From Labilithrix sp. (GTDB lineage Bacteria > Myxococcota_A > Polyangia > Polyangiales > Polyangiaceae), in the NCBI GenBank assembly GCA_019637225.1, contig JAHBWC010000012.1, positions 1-64,000 on the forward strand: a stretch of DNA of 64,000 nucleotides, read 5' to 3'. The notes below the pieces were generated by a model. The model did no database searches, was not told the DNA's origin, and was given only the letters and a program-made list of their open reading frames with translations. Shown here piece after piece: positions 52,235 through 60,758 of this stretch. Within the stretch, counting starts at the first letter, position 1; every line of letters begins with the position of its first letter. Made by a program: the position numbers and the translations under genes.

Positions 52235-53557
52235 ATGACGTTTTCCATCGAGTTCGCGGACGAGCAGCAGGAGTACCAGGCGCGCATCAAGGTGATCGGC
52301 TGCGGCGGCTCCGGCGGCAACGCGGTCAACACGATGATCAACTTCGGCCTCGAGGGCGTGGAGTTCATCGTCGTCAACACCGACGCGCAGGCGCTGAACA
52401 ACAACGCCGCCCCGACCCGCCTCAACATCGGCAACGCGGTCACGCGCGGCCTCGGCGCCGGCGCGGATCCGGAGCGCGGCCGCAAGGCGGCGATGGAGGA
52501 CCACGCGCGCATCAAGGAGCTCATCAGCGGCGCGGACATGGTCTTCATCACGGCCGGCATGGGCGGCGGCACGGGCACCGGCGCGGCGCCCGTCATCGCG
52601 CAGCTCGCGCGTGAAGAAGGCGCGCTGACCGTCGGAGTCGTCACCAAGCCCTTCCTCTTCGAGGGCCGCCAGCGCTCGCGCCGCGCGGAGCTCGGCCTCC
52701 AGCAGCTCGCCGAGACGGTCGACACGCTCATCACGATCCCGAACCAGAAGCTCCTCATGCTCGGCGAGGACGATCTGTCGTTCGTCGACGCGTTCCGCAA
52801 GGCGGACGAGGTGCTCTACCAGGCCGTCAAGGGCATCAGCGACCTCATCACGCAGAACGGCATCGTCAACGTCGACTTCGCCGACGTGAAGACCGTCATG
52901 AACAGCATGGGCCGCGCGCTCATGGGCACCGGCATCGCCAAGGGCCAGAACCGCGCGCGCCTCGCCGCCGAGATGGCCGTCTCGTCGCCGCTCCTCGACG
53001 ACATCTCCGTCGACGGCGCCACGGGCGTGCTCATCAACATCGTCGGCGGCGCCGACCTCAAGATGCGCGAGATCCAGGAGGCCGCGAGCCTCGTCCAGGA
53101 GCAGGCGCACGAGGACGCGAACATCATCTTCGGCGCGAGCATCGACGAGCAGCTCGGCGAGAACGTGAAGGTCACGGTCATCGCGACGGGCTTCGAGGTC
53201 GCCGAGCGGATGGCGAGCCTCGACCACGCCGCGCGCCTCCAGATCCCGACCGCCGGGCCGGCGACGGTGCCCTCGATGCAGGTCCCGCAGCAGATGCTCC
53301 GGTCGCCCTCGGAGAGCGTGTCGCGCCAGCACGCGCAGCCGGTCTTCTCGAGCCAGCCGTCGATGCGCCACGACGTCCACGCGCCGGCGTTCTCGAACCG
53401 CCGCGTCCAGCAGGCCGCGCCGGTGAGCCGCGAGGTCGGCCACGACCAGCGCGTCGCGCCCGCGAGCGGCCGCATCCCGGTCCGCGAGCGCGGCTCGAAC
53501 TTCCCCGCGTTCGACACCGACTGGGACGTCCCCGCGTTCCAGCGCAAGAACCAGTAG
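52235..53557 (+). CDS. ftsZ: Cell division protein FtsZ
   Basis: 440 residues from ATG 52235. It is the tubulin-like GTPase that forms the Z-ring. The N-terminal IKVIGCGGSGGNAVNTMI, the tubulin signature GGGTGTG (110-116), and the T7-loop region NVDFADVKTVMNSMGRALMG are all intact. A ~115-residue Ser/Gln/Arg-rich linker follows the core. The C-terminal peptide DWDVPAFQRKNQ matches the conserved FtsA/ZipA-binding tail. The 3' side carries a GC hairpin. It is the last dcw gene here and is separated from ftsA by an antisense gene. Confidence 0.99.
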   Translation: MTFSIEFADEQQEYQARIKVIGCGGSGGNAVNTMINFGLEGVEFIVVNTDAQALNNNAAPTRLNIGNAVTRGLGAGADPERGRKAAMEDHARIKELISGADMVFITAGMGGGTGTGAAPVIAQLAREEGALTVGVVTKPFLFEGRQRSRRAELGLQQLAETVDTLITIPNQKLLMLGEDDLSFVDAFRKADEVLYQAVKGISDLITQNGIVNVDFADVKTVMNSMGRALMGTGIAKGQNRARLAAEMAVSSPLLDDISVDGATGVLINIVGGADLKMREIQEAASLVQEQAHEDANIIFGASIDEQLGENVKVTVIATGFEVAERMASLDHAARLQIPTAGPATVPSMQVPQQMLRSPSESVSRQHAQPVFSSQPSMRHDVHAPAFSNRRVQQAAPVSREVGHDQRVAPASGRIPVRERGSNFPAFDTDWDVPAFQRKNQ

Positions 53558-53584
53558 CCGCGCCCTCGGCTCCGGCCGAGCCCC

Positions 53585-53621
53585 GACGCCCGCGCCTCCG
53601 CTCGACGGACGCGCGGGCGTC
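53585..53621 (+). terminator. Probable terminator after ftsZ
   Basis: Perfect 11-base stem: GACGCCCGCGC (53585-53595) and GCGCGGGCGTC (53611-53621) with a 15-base loop, followed by TTCGCG. It starts 28 bases after the ftsZ stop. The T-tract is weak, as is usual in very GC-rich genomes. A smaller hairpin (CTCGGC/GCCGAG) lies just before it. Confidence 0.55.
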
Positions 53622-53684
53622 TTCGCGTCGAGTGGCCCGCGCGCCGCGCGCGCCGACCCGAAGGCGCCTCGGCGCGACCGCGGG

Positions 53685-53706
53685 TTCAGTGCACCGCGTC
53701 ACCGCT
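53685..53706. repeat. 22-base direct repeat, left copy
   Basis: Identical over 22 bases to 59312-59333. Flanking bases differ on both sides. It lies just beyond the ftsZ terminator, in the gap before the 49-residue membrane protein gene. Confidence 0.9.
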
Positions 53707-53785
53707 CAGGAGCGGACACTCGAGATCGATTCTTCGGATTGCAGGTGTCTGTCCGCAGGGGAGCAGGCTCCGGCGCCGTCTGACG

Positions 53786-53935
53786 TCAGGCGAAGCAACG
53801 CGCGAGAACGGCGGCGAGGCCGAGACCGAGCAGGCTCGCCCCCGTGATCTTCGCCGCACGCGGATGACGCACGGCGAGCAGGACGCCGACGTAGAGGAGC
53901 GCTGCGGGGGCGATGGCGATTCGGTGGAGCATCAT
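53786..53935 (-). CDS. Small membrane protein
   Basis: 49 residues from ATG 53935, overlapping the stop of the SDR gene (ATGA) on the same strand. Two hydrophobic stretches (IAIAPAALLYVGVLLAV, ITGASLLGLGLAAVLAR) joined by a basic turn (RHPRAAK) make a small hairpin membrane protein. It is too short for a family call. The overlap suggests it is made together with the SDR enzyme. Confidence 0.5.
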   Translation of the reverse strand: MMLHRIAIAPAALLYVGVLLAVRHPRAAKITGASLLGLGLAAVLARCFA

Positions 53936-54951
53936 GCCGCCTCCGCGCGCGCCGTTGATCCGGGCACGACGCCGTGATCCCGGAAGAAGCGGGCGGCGTC
54001 TTCCACGGTCTCGACGGTGAGCCGCGTCGTGAGCCCGAGCTCCGTTCGCGCCCGCGTGACGTCGTACCAGGCGTAGCGCCCGTAGAGGTCGTGGATGGCA
54101 GCGCGCGTGATGGACGGCGTCTTCCCCGCAAAGGCAGAGAAGAGCTCGACGCCCGCAGCGATCGACGAGATCGCCCATCGCGGGAGCATCGTGTGGGGGA
54201 CCGCTCTTCCGGTGAGCTGGCTGACAATCGCGCCGAAGTCGCGCAGCAGGAGGTTCTCGCCCCCGAGGATGTAGCGCGCGCCGGAGCGACCACGCTCGGC
54301 GGCGGCGATCATGCCGAGCGCGACGTCCCTCACGTCGATCACGTTCACGCCGCCCTCGAACGTGACGCCCTTGCCGCGGAGCATGTCGACGAGGAAACGC
54401 GAGGAGGGCGTGACGCGATGATCGCCGGGGCCGATCGCGAGCGTTGGCAGCACGCGCACGAGGTCGGCTTCGAGCTCTTGCGCGCGTTGCTCCGCCGCCC
54501 GCTCTCCCTCGACTTTGGCGCGGTAGTACGGGACCGTGAGGGACGGTGCTCCGGCGCTCTCGTCGAGGAGCTCGCCGGCGCGTGTGCCGAAGCCAACGGC
54601 GACGACGCTGCCGGTGAGCACCGTGCGGGCGCCCGCGCGCGCCGCGGCAGTGACCGCGTTTTGCGCGCCTTCCACCGCGACCCGATGAAGAAGAGCGGGG
54701 TCGGAGGCGTGGATCTCGAAGATCGCGGCGTTGTGGAAGACGACGTCGCAGCCTCGGGCTTGCGTCTCGAGCAGATCCGGAGCGAGTACGTCGCCCTGGA
54801 CGACGCGAACGTCGGCGCCCTCGAGCGCCCGGCGATTCGATGTCGGCCGGACGACGGCCACGACCTCCACCCCACGCGCGCACAAGGCGCGGCAGAGCGT
54901 CGATCCGATGTGCCCGGTCGCCCCGGTCACCAGTGCTTTTCGGATGGTCAT
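53932..54951 (-). CDS. NAD-dependent epimerase/dehydratase (extended SDR)
   Basis: 339 residues from ATG 54951; the open frame continues upstream but the Rossmann motif fixes this start. GATGHIGS (residues 10-17) is the extended-SDR dinucleotide-binding motif. VFHNAAIFEIHASDP and the active-site YYRAK (Tyr-x-x-x-Lys) follow. Resembles dihydroflavonol-reductase-like or 3-beta-hydroxysteroid-dehydrogenase-like enzymes, but the substrate is unknown. Its start overlaps repeat A. A 222-base gap separates it from the sigma factor gene, transcribed the other way. Confidence 0.9.
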   Translation of the reverse strand: MTIRKALVTGATGHIGSTLCRALCARGVEVVAVVRPTSNRRALEGADVRVVQGDVLAPDLLETQARGCDVVFHNAAIFEIHASDPALLHRVAVEGAQNAVTAAARAGARTVLTGSVVAVGFGTRAGELLDESAGAPSLTVPYYRAKVEGERAAEQRAQELEADLVRVLPTLAIGPGDHRVTPSSRFLVDMLRGKGVTFEGGVNVIDVRDVALGMIAAAERGRSGARYILGGENLLLRDFGAIVSQLTGRAVPHTMLPRWAISSIAAGVELFSAFAGKTPSITRAAIHDLYGRYAWYDVTRARTELGLTTRLTVETVEDAARFFRDHGVVPGSTARAEAA

Positions 54952-54954
54952 GAC

Positions 54955-54992
54955 CAAAGGAGAAGGCGCGTTCGAGATGTGAGTCAGAATCG
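54955..54992. repeat. Direct repeat copy A
   Basis: 38 bases matching 55119-55157 (about 32 identical, one 1-base gap), both beginning CAAAGGAGAAGG. It sits right at the SDR start. The shared 15-base motif is at 54969-54983. Confidence 0.75.
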
Positions 54993-55118
54993 TCCGCTTC
55001 TCCGCGCGGGTGGGCTCATCGTGGGCGTGCGCTGGGTCCACATGGTGCTGGCGCCCTGGATGGCGAGCCGCGTCACGGTGCTGAAGGTCTTCTCGACGCT
55101 GAATGCGTGGAGCACACG

Positions 55119-55157
55119 CAAAGGAGAAGGCCCGGTCGAAATGTGAGTCACAAATCG
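55119..55157. repeat. Direct repeat copy B
   Basis: 39 bases matching 54955-54992 in the same orientation. It ends 16 bases before the sigma factor start. The 15-base motif is at 55133-55147. Confidence 0.75.
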
Positions 55158-55173
55158 ACTGGCCCTTCTCACC

Positions 55174-55773
55174 GTGGGTACGATGGCGTTGGTGGAAGCC
55201 ACGATCCGGGCGCTGTGGGACGCCGGGAATCTCCCCGCCGCGGCGACGGAGGCGATCGAGACGTACGGCCCCGAGGTCCTCGGTTGGCTGACGACGTCGA
55301 CCGGCGATGCGTCCGAGGCGGATGAGGCCTTCGGTACGGCGTGCGAAGACCTGTGGCGCGGGCTGGCGCAGTTCCGCTGGGAGTGCTCGGTACGCGCGTG
55401 GCTCTACACCCTCGCCCGGCACGCGCTCATCCGCGGGCGCAAACGCGCGGCGGAGCGACCCGCGCGCCGCCAACCGCTGGAGAGCGTCGACGTCGCCGAT
55501 CGCGCCCGATCGCGGACGGCGCCGTGGCTCCGCACCGAGGTCAAGGACGTCTTCGCGCGTCTGCGCGAGGAGCTCTCGGAGGAGGAGCGCGAGCTGCTCG
55601 TGCTGCGGGTGGACCGAAACCTCGCGTGGGACGAGATCGCGATCATCCTCGGCGGCGGCGGCGAGACGAGCGCGGCGGCGATGAGCGCCCGCCTCCGCAA
55701 GCGCTTCCAGTCGATCAAGGGCAAGCTGCGCGAGCGCGCCCGGGACGAGGGGATCCTCGGCGAGGACTCGTGA
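55174..55773 (+). CDS. ECF-like RNA polymerase sigma factor
   Basis: 199 residues from GTG 55174 (ATG 55183 is also possible). Region 2 is recognisable (FRWECSVRAWLYTLARHALI), followed by a linker and region 4 (FARLREELSEEERELLVLRV, then LAWDEIAIILGG). An insertion of Gly residues in the region-4 helix-turn-helix (GGGGETSAAAMSARLRKRF) is unusual. No anti-sigma gene is adjacent; the next gene, coupled by a GTGA overlap, is a giant kinase-ATPase that may control it. Confidence 0.85.
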   Translation: MGTMALVEATIRALWDAGNLPAAATEAIETYGPEVLGWLTTSTGDASEADEAFGTACEDLWRGLAQFRWECSVRAWLYTLARHALIRGRKRAAERPARRQPLESVDVADRARSRTAPWLRTEVKDVFARLREELSEEERELLVLRVDRNLAWDEIAIILGGGGETSAAAMSARLRKRFQSIKGKLRERARDEGILGEDS

Positions 55774-58700
55774 GCGACGACGACTTCGACTCGCTCCTCC
55801 GCAAGGTCGCGCGTGCTCCGCACCGATCGATCGCGCACCGCATCGTCGACGACGAGCGCTACGTCGTCGGCGAGGTGCTCGGCGAAGGCAGCTTCGGCGT
55901 CGTCTACGAGGCGTTCGACCGCGAGAGGCGCGAGAACGTGGCCCTCAAGGTCCTGAAGTCGCCCACGAGCGAAGGGCTCGTCCGGTTCAAGCGCGAGTTC
56001 CGCGAGCTGTCTCGTCTCCATGACCCGAACTTCGTACGGCTCTACGATCTCCACGGAGGATCGTGCTGGTATTTCACGATGGAGCGCGCCTTTGGCGTCG
56101 CGTTCGACGCGTGGGCGCGGGACTCCGCTCGACTCCGCGCCGCCCTCGACGACCTCGTGCAGGCGCTCGGACGGCTGCACCAGGAAGGCTTCGTCCACCG
56201 TGACGTGAAGCCCTCGAATGTGATCGTCGATCCCGACGGGAGGCTCAAGCTCCTCGACTTCGGGTTGGTGTACGTCGCGAGCGACACGAGCGGGACGAAC
56301 ATCGCGGGCACCCCTGTCTTCGTCGCCCCCGAGGTCGCGGCCGGCGACGCGCCGACCGCGGCGAGCGACTGGTACGCCGTCGGCGTCATGCTCTACGAGA
56401 TCCTCACCGGCGAGCTACCGATCTCGGGAAGCGCCGCGGAGATCCTGCGCGCGAAGCAGGACGTGGATGCTCCACCGGTCCTCTCGCGTGCGCCTCATGC
56501 TCCCGCGGATCTGGCGGAGCTGGCCGATGCGCTCCTTCAGCGCGATCCTGGCGTGCGGACGAGCGCGATGGAGGGATGGAGAGGCGCTTCGGTGCGGAGG
56601 ACGTCCGCGTCGCCGTCGCGTTTCGTCGGCCGGCGCGCGGAGCTAGCCACGGTCGAACGCCTGCTCGATCCCGTGCGCTCGGTGGGCGACGGCATGAACG
56701 TCCTTCGAGTGATCGGAGATTCGGGCGTCGGCAAGTCCGCGCTCGTGGATCATCTCGCGTGGGTGGCGCGGCAGCGCGGGATGCGAGTGTTGCAGTCGCG
56801 CTGCCATCCGTCAGCGCACGTGCCGTTCGTGGCCCTCGACGGCATCGTCGACGATCTCGCGCGCCTGCTCCGCCACCGTCCGCCGAGCGTCACGCGCGCG
56901 CTCGCGCCGCGAGACGCCGGCGACCTCGCGACGACCTTCCCGGTCCTGCGATCGATCGCCGGCTTCGACGAGCGGACCAAGCGGGACGGCGCGCGCAGCG
57001 GCGTCGCGAACGGGCTCGGCGAGCTCCTTGCGCGGTGGGACGATCGTCGACATTGGTTGCTCCTGATCGACGACGCGCAGTGGGGTGACGCGGACAGCGC
57101 CGCCGTGCTCGCGGAGATCTTTCGCGCTCGTGCGCTGCCCGCGAGCCTCGTGCTTGCGCATCGAACCGACGCCTCGGGCCCGCTCGTCAATGCGTTCGCC
57201 GGCTCTTCGCCGGAGCTCCGCCTGGGCCCGCTCGGCGACGACGACGCGCGCGAGCTCGCGCGTCACGCCGGAGCGACAGAGGACGTCGACGCCGTGGCGC
57301 GCGAGTCTGCCGGACATCCCCTCTTCTTGCTCGAGCTCGTCCGCGAGCGCGAGCGCGCGGGGACGCATCGGTCACTCCAGGAGATCATCGCTGCGCGCTT
57401 CGCCGGGCTGTCGCCTGCGGCGCAGCGAGGGGCGCGGATCCTCGCGATCGCAGAGCGCCCCGTTGCGCTCGTCGTGCTGCGTGCGCTCGACGTCCAGACA
57501 CAAGCGATCGACGAGCTCCGCGAGGCCGGGCTCACGCGCCGCTATGACGTCCACACCGTCGGCACGCACCACGATCGGATCCGCGAGATCCTCGTAGCGA
57601 CCTCGCTTCGGGAGAGTGCGCCCGAGTCGCTCCGGCCTCTCCATCGCTCGATTGCGCAGGCCCTACTCGCGGCGAACCCTGACGACGCCGAGGCTGCCGG
57701 TGTCCACTTCGAGCACGCAGGGCATTTGGACGCTGCCGCCCGCGAGCTCCTCCGCGCTGCCCGGATGGCCACGAGCGCGCGTGCGTATTCTCAGGCGCGA
57801 GCGCTCTACGCACGGGTCCTCTCGCTGCGAGAACGAACCGATCCCGGCGACGCCGACGTGGCACTCCGCCTCGAGTGCGCGGAGGCGAGCGCGCACGCCG
57901 GCATGTCGGTCGAGGCTGCCGATGGCTTCCTCGCCGCAGCGACCCGCACCTCTCGCGCGCAGGGGCTGTTCTTGCGGCTCCGAGCCGCCGAGCAACTCCT
58001 CACGTCGGGCCATGTCGAGCGCGGGCAGCGCGTCCTCGACGCAGAGCTTCGGCAGCTCGGCCTCTCAGTGGCTTCCACGACGCCAGGCCAGGTCTTCGAG
58101 TTGGTGCGCGCGCGGGTCGGACGGCAGATCGACCGGCTGGGCACGCGCGCCAGCGACGACGCGCGCTTCCTTGCGCTCTGGTCTGCGTACCGGAGCATGC
58201 TCTCGGCGAAGCCCATGCGCGCGGCGGCGCTCGGCGCGTCCCTGGTGCGCGAGGCGGCGCGGCCGGGAGCGAGTGCGCACGCCCGCGTCGCCGGTACGTT
58301 CATCGACGCATTCCCGAGCGTCGCCTCCCGTGGTCCCGACGCGCTGCCGCGAGCGCTGTTTCGTCTTTCACGCGCGGCCGAGGGCGTCTCGGAGCCGGGG
58401 CTCTTACAGCTCACGTCGTTGACCGAAGGCCTGCTCGTCTACTACGGCCTCGACATCCAGCGAAGCGCCGCGTCGTTCGATCGCGCGCTGGCGATTGGCG
58501 AGGAGCACGAGCTCGGACGCAACTTCGAGGAGACGATGAGCCGCGCGTTTCGGAGCGCAGTGGCGTGGGTCCTCGGCGACGTTTCGCATCTCAGGACCCA
58601 CGTGAAGCCCGCGTGCGCGGAGTTCGAAGAGCGCAACCACCTCTTCGCGTGGCTCCTCTTCGCCGGGCATCACAGCTGGCTGACGCTGATGGAGCGCGGC

Positions 58701-59297
58701 ATCGGCGACGACGCGACGAAGGAGCTCGACGAGATCCGTCGCCGAGTGAGCTCGAGCGAGCTCGAGATGCAGGCGTGGTGGGTCGACATCGGGCGGATCC
58801 ACTTCGCGCTCGCGCGCGGGGACGGCCGGACGGCGTGGGAGCTGTCCCGGCCGCAAGCGCGCCCGCTCAAGGAGCGCATGCTCTCGACGCTGATGCACCG
58901 CCTCGAGGCGCAGACGTTCCTCGTCCGCGCCGCGATCCACATGGCGAAGCGCAGACGAGGCGCAGCGAAGGAGGAGATCGCCCTCTCCCACAGGCGCGTC
59001 GCCGTGATGTCCGAAGTGCCCAGCCAGTGGTCGCGAGGACACGCGCTCTCTCTGCGCGCGTGCCTGTCATCGATCTCCGGCGACCGCGACGCGACGCTGC
59101 GCGCCCTTCGCGCGGCGCGTCCGGCGCTCGCCGACGCGGGGATGCCCCTCCTCGGCACGCTCGTGGAGCTCGCGCTCGGGCGTACGATCGCCGGCGACGA
59201 GGGCGCCGTCCTCGTTCGAGCCGCCGAGGCGCGGCTCGAAGGTTGGCGCGTCGATCGGGACACGGCCCTCGCCTGCACGCTCCCTGGCGTCTTTTGA
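55770..59297 (+). CDS. Ser/Thr kinase - STAND-type ATPase - TPR fusion
   Basis: 1175 residues from GTG 55770, overlapping the sigma gene (GTGA). The kinase domain is residues ~27-275: P-loop GEGSFGVVYEAF, VALKVLK, HRDVKPSN (143-150, catalytic Asp 145), LLDFGLVYV and GTPVFVAPE. An AAA/ATPase domain follows (~290-560) with FVGRRAELATVERLL, Walker A GDSGVGKS (316-323) and Walker B LLLIDDAQWGD. The last ~600 residues are helical repeats. This is the PknB-like kinase/AAA_16/TPR layout of myxobacteria and actinobacteria. Catalytic residues are intact. No membrane segment is seen, so it is cytosolic. Confidence 0.93.
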   Translation: MSDDDFDSLLRKVARAPHRSIAHRIVDDERYVVGEVLGEGSFGVVYEAFDRERRENVALKVLKSPTSEGLVRFKREFRELSRLHDPNFVRLYDLHGGSCWYFTMERAFGVAFDAWARDSARLRAALDDLVQALGRLHQEGFVHRDVKPSNVIVDPDGRLKLLDFGLVYVASDTSGTNIAGTPVFVAPEVAAGDAPTAASDWYAVGVMLYEILTGELPISGSAAEILRAKQDVDAPPVLSRAPHAPADLAELADALLQRDPGVRTSAMEGWRGASVRRTSASPSRFVGRRAELATVERLLDPVRSVGDGMNVLRVIGDSGVGKSALVDHLAWVARQRGMRVLQSRCHPSAHVPFVALDGIVDDLARLLRHRPPSVTRALAPRDAGDLATTFPVLRSIAGFDERTKRDGARSGVANGLGELLARWDDRRHWLLLIDDAQWGDADSAAVLAEIFRARALPASLVLAHRTDASGPLVNAFAGSSPELRLGPLGDDDARELARHAGATEDVDAVARESAGHPLFLLELVRERERAGTHRSLQEIIAARFAGLSPAAQRGARILAIAERPVALVVLRALDVQTQAIDELREAGLTRRYDVHTVGTHHDRIREILVATSLRESAPESLRPLHRSIAQALLAANPDDAEAAGVHFEHAGHLDAAARELLRAARMATSARAYSQARALYARVLSLRERTDPGDADVALRLECAEASAHAGMSVEAADGFLAAATRTSRAQGLFLRLRAAEQLLTSGHVERGQRVLDAELRQLGLSVASTTPGQVFELVRARVGRQIDRLGTRASDDARFLALWSAYRSMLSAKPMRAAALGASLVREAARPGASAHARVAGTFIDAFPSVASRGPDALPRALFRLSRAAEGVSEPGLLQLTSLTEGLLVYYGLDIQRSAASFDRALAIGEEHELGRNFEETMSRAFRSAVAWVLGDVSHLRTHVKPACAEFEERNHLFAWLLFAGHHSWLTLMERGIGDDATKELDEIRRRVSSSELEMQAWWVDIGRIHFALARGDGRTAWELSRPQARPLKERMLSTLMHRLEAQTFLVRAAIHMAKRRRGAAKEEIALSHRRVAVMSEVPSQWSRGHALSLRACLSSISGDRDATLRALRAARPALADAGMPLLGTLVELALGRTIAGDEGAVLVRAAEARLEGWRVDRDTALACTLPGVF

Positions 59298-59311
59298 GCG
59301 CCTATGCGCCC

Positions 59312-59333
59312 TTCAGTGCACCGCGTCACCGCT
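59312..59333. repeat. 22-base direct repeat, right copy
   Basis: Identical to 53685-53706, in the same orientation, 5.6 kb away. It overlaps the last codons of the following lipoprotein gene. Confidence 0.9.
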
Positions 59334-59709
59334 TCGGCGCGCGGCGTCCGGTCGTGAGTATCCATTGGCAGTCGCAGCTGCTGGTGATCGGGACCTGCGC
59401 TGCCATGGACACCGCGTCCAGGCATTGGGCGCACCTCCTCTCGTAGAAGCCGTACTTGTTGCAGCCACGCACGCTCCAGAGCACGTCGTCGTCGCTCGTG
59501 ATGTGCAGCTGGGCGGCAGGACACTTGAAATCGATCGAAGCGCGTTGGCTCAGCGGCACCTTCGGCGGCGCCGGCTCGCTCACGGCGCAGGCGACGACGA
59601 GCGTGCCGATGAGCCCGCACGCGGCCGTCGCCGCCAGCGGCCTTCGAGACGGCGCAGCTCCTCCGGGACGTCGTCGGGCACGAGCGCGCGCGAGCGTCGA
59701 GGGCGTCAT
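59326..59709 (-). CDS. Small Cys-containing lipoprotein
   Basis: 127 residues from ATG 59709; the open frame continues upstream. The signal ends in VVAC (Cys 41), preceded by a basic Arg-rich n-region. The body has six Cys (FKCPAAQLHITSDDD, VRGCNKYGFYERRCAQCLDA, SSCDCQWIL). This compact Cys-rich fold with R-G-C-N-K-Y-G is found in other uncharacterised myxobacterial lipoproteins. The function is unknown. Its 3' end lies in the 22-base repeat. Confidence 0.7.
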   Translation of the reverse strand: MTPSTLARARARRRPGGAAPSRRPLAATAACGLIGTLVVACAVSEPAPPKVPLSQRASIDFKCPAAQLHITSDDDVLWSVRGCNKYGFYERRCAQCLDAVSMAAQVPITSSCDCQWILTTGRRAPKR

Positions 59710-59846
59710 CGCGAATCGAGCGGGGCGGTGGATCCGCGGCGCGAGCGCGTTGTCACGATGCGAGAGGAACGCATGGACTCTCGAGCGTAACTCGAATTCG
59801 TCGAATCCGGACAGTGCGGGGTCGCAGAGGACGCGGGACTCGCGTC

Positions 59847-60431
59847 TCAGGCGGGGGCGGGCGCGAGCGTCGTCGGGCCGGTCGGGCCCGGCTGGAGCAG
59901 ATCGGCGAACAGCGCTCGGTAGTGCACGAAGGCCTGCCGCAGCTCCTCGGTGTTCATCCGCGCGCCGGCCCCGGCCTGCGCGAGCTCGCGCGCCGCGCGG
60001 TAGTGCTGGACGACGTCGGGGTGGTCGACGGAGAGGTCCGCGGCGCGTTGCTCGAAGCCGCTGTCGGCGGAGTAGCCGCGGGCGCGCATGACCTCCTTGA
60101 TCAGCTCGCTGGCGTGCCCCACCGCGCCGCGCGGATCGTCGACGAACTGTCCCTGGACGCTCGTCCATGCGGACGTGAAGCGCCCGCGGTCGGTCTCGCT
60201 GAGCTCGTGCAGCTCGATCTCGTCGACGTGTCGCGCGCGCGCGGCGAGGACGTGCTGCCCTTTCCGCGCGCCGTAGCGCTCGACGGCGCGATCGTACTCC
60301 GGGCCGAACCGCTCGCGCAGGGCGACGGCGCGCTGTCGTGCCATTCGGCTGAGCGTCATCGACACCACGATGGCGAGCGCGACCAACCCCAGCGCGACGA
60401 CGACGGCCCAGGCAATGTTCGTTTCGGTCAT
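59847..60431 (-). CDS. Membrane-anchored conserved protein, unknown function
   Basis: 194 residues from ATG 60431. One N-terminal transmembrane helix (IAWAVVVALGLVALAIVVSM) is followed by a helical soluble domain. The RFGPEYDRAVERYG motif, RFTSAWTSVQGQFVDDP, and FEQRAADLSVDHPDVVQHYR are strongly patterned and recur in a family of uncharacterised proteins from many phyla. No catalytic residues are known. It lies divergent from selO, with a 327-base gap between starts. Confidence 0.8.
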   Translation of the reverse strand: MTETNIAWAVVVALGLVALAIVVSMTLSRMARQRAVALRERFGPEYDRAVERYGARKGQHVLAARARHVDEIELHELSETDRGRFTSAWTSVQGQFVDDPRGAVGHASELIKEVMRARGYSADSGFEQRAADLSVDHPDVVQHYRAARELAQAGAGARMNTEELRQAFVHYRALFADLLQPGPTGPTTLAPAPA

Positions 60432-60758
60432 GACCGTTTCCCTCGGCGGCATGCGGGAGCAACCTGTGTGCCGCTGTGCGCGGCGGGGCGCACGGGCGGC
60501 GCGACGCGGCGGCGACGCGCATTTTCCCGCAGGCCCTGCGCGCTGAGCTCGGACGCGCCGGCCGACGTCGAGCGCGCCGCGCTCGGGAGGCAAAGTGCTC
60601 CGCTGACGACAGCTCGTCGTCGAGTCTCGGGTCGCGTGTGGCCTGACGCGAGCGATTGCGTGGTGAGCTCCGGCGTGGCCGGGTGAGATGCGCGAGGAGC
60701 GGACCGCGCGCGACGGACTCTCCCGTCCCGCGCGAGTGCGGCGTAGGCTGCGCGTCGG
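60432..60758. other. Divergent gap upstream of selO
   Basis: 327 bases without an acceptable gene. No clear promoter, repeat or hairpin beyond general GC-rich sequence was recognised. Confidence 0.4.
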
